The notes beneath the pieces are model-generated. The model was given only the letters and a program-made list of their open reading frames with translations. It ran no database searches and was not told the DNA's origin. This document shows, piece after piece, positions 6,858-10,957 of a stretch of DNA of 10,957 nucleotides. The translations under genes and the position numbers were made by a program. Source of the DNA: Deltaproteobacteria bacterium (GTDB lineage: Bacteria > Desulfobacterota > Desulfarculia > Adiutricales > JAGVGV01); NCBI GenBank assembly GCA_015233515.1, contig JADFXS010000066.1, positions 1 through 10,957 of the forward strand. The letters run 5' to 3'. Positions within the stretch are counted from its first letter, which is position 1; the number at the start of each line of letters is the position of its first letter.

Positions 6858-6886
6858 TTGCCAAAGAGTATTGAATTTGTTATATT
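6858..6886 (+). promoter_or_regulatory. Candidate sigma70 promoter
   Basis: TTGCCA (6858-6863) and TATATT (6881-6886) each match the consensus at five of six positions and are separated by exactly 17 bases. Transcription would start near 6893, leaving a leader of about 150 bases before the ATG at 7043. Confidence 0.45.
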
Positions 6887-7031
6887 TACAATAGTTTGAA
6901 AGTCTTGAATTCTGGCGAAACATGACTTCTTTTCGGTGCGGTGGCTCCAGGATTATTGCTTGGAAAACGAGAGGGCAGTCGGCCGACTTTCAGCATCTAC
7001 AATACCTTCCAGTCCCTGTGGCTGGCTATGC

Positions 7032-7038
7032 GAGGTGA
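7032..7038 (+). promoter_or_regulatory. Ribosome binding site deciding the start at 7043
   Basis: GAGGTGA lies four bases ahead of the ATG at 7043. This favours that start over the upstream in-frame GTG at 6941. Confidence 0.6.
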
Positions 7039-7042
7039 GATA

Positions 7043-7555
7043 ATGAAGTATAATCGCCTTGTTGACGGAAATCCAAACATAATTTTCCTTATGCCCATTT
7101 TTTACGCTCTCCATATGGTGGAAGAATTCTCGCTGGGCTTCGTCGAATGGGGAGATCGATATTTCGGGAATTTCGACTGGACACAGAACATCATAGGAAA
7201 TACGATGTTCTTTATCTTTCTATGCCTCGCCTGTTATGCCTACTATAGGGATCCCACCAAACACCTTTGGCTTGGAATGGCCGGCGCCATGTGGATTTTA
7301 GCTAACTCGTTTCTTCATATTTCGGCTGTAGTTCTTGGAGGGGAATACTCACCTGGAGTGGTGACGGCTACCGTATTTTATTTGCCTGGCGGCTTATATT
7401 TTTTGCTGGGCTGGAAGAGGAATGGTCTCTTAAATTGGAGAAATATAATCCCATCATTCATACTAGGCGCCATGATCTTTATGATAATCCCTACATTTGC
7501 GCGGGCGATACATTACCATGCCCAGCTTGCCAAAATCTTTCATTTTATTAAATGA
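7043..7555 (+). CDS. HXXEE-domain membrane protein
   Basis: Starting at 7043, the product has 170 residues. It carries the family signature H-x-x-E-E at 24-28 (YALHMVEEFSLGFVEW), then a conserved LHI at 91-93 and YSPGVVTA at 102-109, which fit HXXEE-domain proteins. Hydrophobic segments at about 12-24, 53-68, 76-99, 106-123 and 136-152 suggest four or five membrane helices, so it sits in the inner membrane. The histidine and glutamates could bind metal, but the family has no proven function. The size is usual for the family and the gene looks intact. The ribosome site at 7032-7038 and the promoter candidate at 6858-6886 suggest a single-gene unit. The next gene is 184 bases away, so co-transcription is uncertain. 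Confidence 0.8.
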   Translation: MKYNRLVDGNPNIIFLMPIFYALHMVEEFSLGFVEWGDRYFGNFDWTQNIIGNTMFFIFLCLACYAYYRDPTKHLWLGMAGAMWILANSFLHISAVVLGGEYSPGVVTATVFYLPGGLYFLLGWKRNGLLNWRNIIPSFILGAMIFMIIPTFARAIHYHAQLAKIFHFIK

Positions 7556-7728
7556 TTTTTCTATCAGGGAGGCACGATATTCAATTGCCTTCAGTGAATC
7601 CTGGTAGTTATCGCTGAACCCGCCATCCCAAATCGTGTCCTAAATCGTTGACCTGCTCTACCTTGAATGATATGGTTGCCGCCCCAAAGACACGGATTAA
7701 TTCCTTATGTCTCGCCTCAACAACTCAC

Positions 7729-7734
7729 AGGAGG
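7729..7734 (+). promoter_or_regulatory. Strong ribosome binding site deciding the start at 7740
   Basis: A perfect AGGAGG lies five bases before the ATG at 7740. The in-frame ATG at 7707 is upstream of it and would put this site inside the gene, so 7740 is preferred. Confidence 0.7.
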
Positions 7735-7739
7735 AGCTT

Positions 7740-9323
7740 ATGTCAGAATCCAGGGTTCCATGGTTGCGAAATGGGATGTTTCTCCTTTTGTCGTTAACGG
7801 TGTTGCTGCCATTCATCGCCGGTTCTTGTGGTTCTGGCGATAGTAATTCCGTTTACACTAGTGTTAGAACGGATGTGTTCATCTCGGGGCTAACTAACAA
7901 TGGATTCACCGTCAGCGAGGGGTATACCCGTCCAATCCTACCGATCGACTTAGTCAACAGCCGCACCCTTGATTCGGCCGCCGGCAATAACGCCAATCAG
8001 CCATACAAACGTCTGCAAATCCCCTTGGCGCCAAGTTCGAATGAAAATCAGGCCGAAAAGTCCCTGGGAGTTTTCAGGCTTAAACCTTACGAGGCCCTGG
8101 TCTACGTGGGCCCCACACCACCCAGGGGCGACTACTTCAGCTACACTCCCTTCCTGTGGGTGCGGTTTGCCGATCGCGTTGTATCCAAAGGCGATTGGAT
8201 CTTCGCGGCCTTGGGCGATCCGTTGAACCACACCCAGATCAAGGTGGAAGGTGGAGGCGACCCTTTTGAGAAAAACACTATGATTATTTTCACGGCCGAC
8301 CGGGGCGTCTATGAGCGCTTGACGGCTCGAGCCGTGATGGCCGGTTTCCCCGCGTCGATGATCAATCCTTATATCTTTCCCTCGGCTCTGTTGAAAATGG
8401 GCGTCACCCAGGGGAGCCTCGAGGACGATTCGTTCGCTATAATCGTACGCTCCGCCAATGTAGTCGATCAATCAGCGGCGCAAAGCTACATGGATAACGA
8501 TAATTACGCCAGGATTTTCCGGGTCACGCCGGATTCCGTTCCGACCTTGAATCCTTTCCCCACACCCACGCCCAGAAACCGGAAGGCGACCGCCGAGACC
8601 AATCTTATCCCCGGACTGCAACAGAGTTTGGACAATCTTAAAAATGCCATCTTGGCCAAGTATGGGAGCCAGACCTATAGGTCATTCGAATCCATTAGAT
8701 GGTGGCCTGATTCCAGGGACGTGCTAGAGACCACCGACCCGACCTCGTCGAATTTTCATAAATTCGTGGCCGGAGAAGCGTCCGATACGCCTTATCGCCG
8801 GACCTCCGAAAACGGCGTGGCGGCCAACTTCAAATTGGATAAGGGCGACATGGTCATTGTTTACGGCGTGAACCACGCCGCCACTGGTTTGGCCCTCTAT
8901 TCCAACTTTAGTGTATATAGCGAAAAGGTCTTGAATCCTTGCGTATCGGGGAACATCGTCAATTACTTTTTCGGGTGCGGCAATCCCTTATGGAATGGAA
9001 TAGCCGGCATGGGCAGCAAGGATTCGAAAAATCCGCTAACCGGTAAGAATCACTTCACCGGCAGCGCCTCGTACTTTATCCCGAACGATCCCAACGCCAA
9101 ATATCTTTACGCGGCTCGAGTTTTGCGCGACGCGCCGACGGACTCGGAGAATCTACCTTATGTCGTCGTGCCGGTAACGGATGACTCTCTTCCCGCCTCG
9201 GGCATACAATTAAGCGATCCGGTCATCATCGGTTACCGGGCTTATGTCAATCCGGCTACTGGTTCCGGCCCCGCTTACGAGGACGTCCTTCCGGACCGGG
9301 CCATCTGGTTCAAGGCCCCATAA
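7740..9323 (+). CDS. Large exported protein or lipoprotein of unknown function
   Basis: The product has 527 residues from the ATG at 7740. The N-terminus has an arginine-containing start and a hydrophobic core (residues 12-26), then A-G-S-C with Cys30 and a G/S/D/N-rich stretch. This fits export, and a lipoprotein is possible, but the lipobox lacks the usual Leu at -3. The mature part is rich in G, P, N and aromatic residues. It contains LKPYEALVYVGPTPPRGDYF at about 114-133, IIFTADRGVYERL, a proline/threonine linker (NPFPTPTPRN, about 271-280) separating two halves, and a second-half segment KGDMVIVYGVNHAATGLALY. Two cysteines in a short loop (NPCVSG and FFGCGN) could form a disulfide in the periplasm. 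I recall similar hypothetical proteins in environmental proteobacteria but cannot name a family or function. Codon use fits the window average, the frame is clean and the gene looks intact. No terminator is obvious after 9323. Confidence 0.82.
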   Translation: MSESRVPWLRNGMFLLLSLTVLLPFIAGSCGSGDSNSVYTSVRTDVFISGLTNNGFTVSEGYTRPILPIDLVNSRTLDSAAGNNANQPYKRLQIPLAPSSNENQAEKSLGVFRLKPYEALVYVGPTPPRGDYFSYTPFLWVRFADRVVSKGDWIFAALGDPLNHTQIKVEGGGDPFEKNTMIIFTADRGVYERLTARAVMAGFPASMINPYIFPSALLKMGVTQGSLEDDSFAIIVRSANVVDQSAAQSYMDNDNYARIFRVTPDSVPTLNPFPTPTPRNRKATAETNLIPGLQQSLDNLKNAILAKYGSQTYRSFESIRWWPDSRDVLETTDPTSSNFHKFVAGEASDTPYRRTSENGVAANFKLDKGDMVIVYGVNHAATGLALYSNFSVYSEKVLNPCVSGNIVNYFFGCGNPLWNGIAGMGSKDSKNPLTGKNHFTGSASYFIPNDPNAKYLYAARVLRDAPTDSENLPYVVVPVTDDSLPASGIQLSDPVIIGYRAYVNPATGSGPAYEDVLPDRAIWFKAP

Positions 9324-9532
9324 GAGTCTCAGGCCCAGATCAATGAGCGTTTTTTAGCGTTGTTAACTCCGAGAATCCCTTCAGCCTTAGAGGGTAAAAG
9401 AAAACAGTAAGATAGACAGGGGACTCTGTGCCATGCCTGCTGCCGCGGCAACGGCGGTGAAGGACCTCGACACGGAGATTTATGACCGAACAGAAATTAT
9501 GCAGATCACTAGAATAATTTGTTAGCCCGCTT
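9324..9532. other. Intergenic region
   Basis: No supported gene is present. A 30-codon plus-strand frame begins at the ATG of 9434 (MPAAAATAVKDLDTEIYDRT) with AGGGGA nine to ten bases upstream, but it has no motif and is too short to call. A locally GC-rich patch lies at about 9434-9470. Confidence 0.35.
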
Positions 9533-10162
9533 ATGAATAATCCTTGGTTTGAAATTCCGCTCTCGGACTACGAGTCCCACATGTCGCTGCCAACAATCGC
9601 TCAGGCAGAAATGTTGGCTGCCCAATTTTCGGAGGTCATGGGCAAGTTCTCACCAGAGTCCGTTGCGGTTATCGGTTGTGCCGGCGGCAACGGATTCGAC
9701 AGAATTCCTTCCGCAACGAAACGTGTAATTGGTGTTGACATCAACCCAAGCTATATCGCTGCTGCATCGTCTCGGCATGCCGGTCGTGTTCCCGGTCTCG
9801 AATTTCATGTTGCCGACATTCAGGCTGGTCCGTTGCCATTAGATCCTGTCGACCTAATTTACGCAGCCTTAGTGTTCGAGTATGTCTCGCTTCCTGCAGC
9901 GTTGGGTAATTTGTCGCGTGTGTGTCGCCCCGGCGGTCATTTGGTTTCGGTGTTCCAGAAGCCATCGGCACATGAGCATGCGGTGTCACCGTCGCCGTAT
10001 CTGAGCCTTCAAAAGCTTGCCCCGCTCATGCGCATAATCCCCCCGGCGGAACTGACTCAGTGCGCCGCGTCATTTGGCTTTACGCTGGAGTCCGAGAAAA
10101 CGTTGGTGCTAAACTCGGGAAAAGAGTTTGCCATTCAGGTGTATCGCCATGAAGTCGGCTGA
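9533..10162 (+). CDS. Class I SAM-dependent methyltransferase
   Basis: The 209-residue protein has the standard order of a Rossmann-fold methyltransferase. Motif I is [15 protein letters not shown] (44-58), with the glycine loop that holds S-adenosylmethionine. The acidic residue at the end of strand 2 is D69 in RVIGVDIN (64-71). Motif III is D95 in FHVADIQ (91-97). Motif IV is [13 protein letters not shown] (106-118), and the post-motif turn is [11 protein letters not shown] (131-141). The fold resembles the Methyltransf_11/25 group, which acts on small molecules or lipids; the sequence does not reveal the acceptor. It is a single domain of normal size with no membrane segment, so it is cytoplasmic. 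The ATG lacks a clear ribosome site, which leaves the start less certain. Neighbours give no hint: an unrelated exported protein lies upstream and a transposase fragment downstream. Confidence 0.85.
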   Translation: MNNPWFEIPLSDYESHMSLPTIAQAEMLAAQFSEVMGKFSPESVAVIGCAGGNGFDRIPSATKRVIGVDINPSYIAAASSRHAGRVPGLEFHVADIQAGPLPLDPVDLIYAALVFEYVSLPAALGNLSRVCRPGGHLVSVFQKPSAHEHAVSPSPYLSLQKLAPLMRIIPPAELTQCAASFGFTLESEKTLVLNSGKEFAIQVYRHEVG

Positions 10163-10438
10163 CCCTGCAATGCGCCGGACCTGCGCGAAAAAGAGAAAAA
10201 TTCTGTTAAGACAACTTTATGATAAACGTTTTTAATCGGCCTGGCCCAAGCAAATATCACGTGATCTTTCCACTTAATTATATGATTCGCCATGCGTTCA
10301 CCGGTTCAAATACCTTTCATGTTTCCAATTTCAGTCAACCCTTCTACGGTCTTAATGGATTTGGGTAAATATTTCATAATTTTGTCTCAAGCATCAGATC
10401 TCTCGAAAACTCTTTCGATGGCTCACTTAATGTGCTCC
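10163..10438. other. Intergenic region before the transposase fragment
   Basis: No gene is supported. An open frame begins at 10292 and runs into the ISAs1-like fragment, but its first 49 codons do not resemble that family and probably belong to decayed or flanking sequence. A 10-bp palindrome (ATCACGTGAT, 10256-10265) is present without evident role. Confidence 0.35.
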
Positions 10439-10714
10439 AAAAAGACGGTATATTGGGCGCGCAAATTATTGGACAACCAAGGGTGTATCGTCATTCTGGA
10501 TGCCATGGGCTGTCAAAAGACCATAACCGAGTAGATTGCGGACCATGACGCCGATTACGTTTTAGCCCTCAAGGGTAATAATGGTCGGCTTGACGAAGAC
10601 CTTAGATTTATTCAGGACCTGCATTCGAGGAGCTCAATATCCGCGCTTAAGGTGGATGCTTTGTACCGCCTTGAACATGTTGGCGGTTTCATCCTATCCA
10701 TGGTAAAACATTAA
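10439..10714 (+). pseudogene. ISAs1-family transposase fragment with amber stop
   Basis: The frame reads KKTVYWARKLLDNQ, then GCIVILDAMGCQKTITE, a TAG at 10532-10534, then IADHDADYVLALKGNNGRLD and EDLRFIQDL. This matches the central DDE region of ISAs1-family transposases, where G-C-I-V-T-I-D-A-M-G-C-Q-K-x-I-A holds a catalytic Asp and G-x-D-Y-V-L-A-L-K-G-N-Q follows about ten residues later. The TAG sits where relatives usually have K or Q, so one substitution explains it. Clear similarity runs from about 10439 to 10614; the frame stays open to the TAA at 10712-10714 but no longer looks like the family. The N-terminal third and the last catalytic acid are absent. It is an inactive remnant. 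Confidence 0.78.
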
Positions 10715-10723
10715 CCGAAGGGG

Positions 10724-10942
10724 GTGCTGCCAGCAATGCGGCATCCCCAGCCATATTTTTCCCCGACACATGCAATTCTTCGAGCCACTGGCAACAACAG
10801 TCAAATGTTTGGAATTTACATGCCAAGAAGTCTGTGCTATGATGTCTCTCCAGTCAATCCAGATGAATGTAAACCGGCTAACTTTAAAGGGAAGATTTTT
10901 TATAGTAATGGCTTTGTTTATTTGATATTTCGCTTGAATTAA
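10724..10942 (+). CDS. Doubtful small reading frame (72 codons)
   Basis: A GTG at 10724 opens a 72-codon frame, with MRHPQPYFSPTHAILRAT near the start and KIFYSNGFVYLIFRLN at the end. A purine-rich GAAGGG lies just upstream but close to the start. A minus-strand frame of similar length (10694-10945) covers the same bases, so the coding strand cannot be settled by eye. No motif is recognised. It may be flanking debris of the transposase fragment. Confidence 0.2.
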   Translation: MLPAMRHPQPYFSPTHAILRATGNNSQMFGIYMPRSLCYDVSPVNPDECKPANFKGKIFYSNGFVYLIFRLN

Positions 10943-10957
10943 CAATATTTCCTCACC

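Larger units (their letters stand above)
6661..7042. other. Intergenic region upstream of the HXXEE gene
   Basis: No gene is recognised between the integrase fossil and the ATG at 7043. An in-frame GTG at 6941 would lengthen the next gene by 34 residues, but those residues look unlike protein and lack a ribosome site. A sigma70-like promoter is at 6858-6886. Confidence 0.5.

Noticed and set aside
6941..7042. N-terminal extension of the HXXEE gene from a GTG at 6941
   Set aside because: There is no ribosome site for it, while GAGGTGA directly precedes the ATG at 7043.
7950..8471. Minus-strand 173-codon frame inside the exported-protein gene
   Set aside because: The plus strand has a signal peptide, a perfect ribosome site and a 527-codon clean frame; this is a shadow.
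10256..10265. Palindrome ATCACGTGAT as an operator
   Set aside because: It is a single 10-bp palindrome with no gene start nearby and is expected by chance at this length scale.
1..10957. CRISPR array, tRNA or rRNA genes
   Set aside because: No regularly spaced repeats and no cloverleaf or rRNA-like conserved stretches were seen on either strand.

Overview
The window looks like accessory DNA of a Gram-negative bacterium of roughly medium GC. Supporting signs are a Tat-type signal on a periplasmic deaminase, a large secreted or lipoprotein-like protein, and several degraded mobile-element genes. The wording of the integrase remnant resembles integrases I associate with Deltaproteobacteria/Desulfobacterota, but this taxonomic guess is weak. 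No rRNA, tRNA, CRISPR array or replication origin was seen.

Layout. Positions 1-529 hold no gene I recognise, but carry an A/T-rich inverted repeat and a pair of 11-bp direct repeats. A pRiA4b ORF-3-like protein follows (530-958). From about 1040 the base composition jumps to GC-rich, and this island holds a 568-residue protein of unknown family (1098-2804). Twenty-six bases later comes a second unknown gene (2831-3531), which now reads only through a frame change. Next is a membrane protein ending in a DUF3592-like domain (3592-4367), broken by a one-base loss in a run of G. A small zinc-ribbon/one-helix protein (4598-4816) runs into the remains of an IS630-family transposase on the minus strand (4795-4976).

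A Tat-exported nucleoside deaminase (5050-5676) is the clearest enzyme in the window. Positions 5677-7042 are almost gene-free. They include a minus-strand fossil of a site-specific integrase N-terminus (about 6350-6660), seen only by joining frames, and a good sigma70-like promoter (6858-6886). Then come an HXXEE-domain membrane protein (7043-7555), a 527-residue exported protein of unknown function (7740-9323) and a class I SAM-dependent methyltransferase (9533-10162). The window closes with an ISAs1-family transposase fragment containing an amber stop (10439-10714) and one doubtful small reading frame.

Working together. Only the 1098 and 2831 genes have operon-like spacing. The other genes are separated by gaps and look independently acquired. 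The overall picture is a genomic graveyard: at least three different mobile-element families left fragments, and two cargo genes are broken by frameshifts. The best candidates for undescribed biology are the 1098/2831 pair, the exported deaminase, the two-domain DUF3592 protein and the large exported protein. I cannot show that any of them forms a new system.
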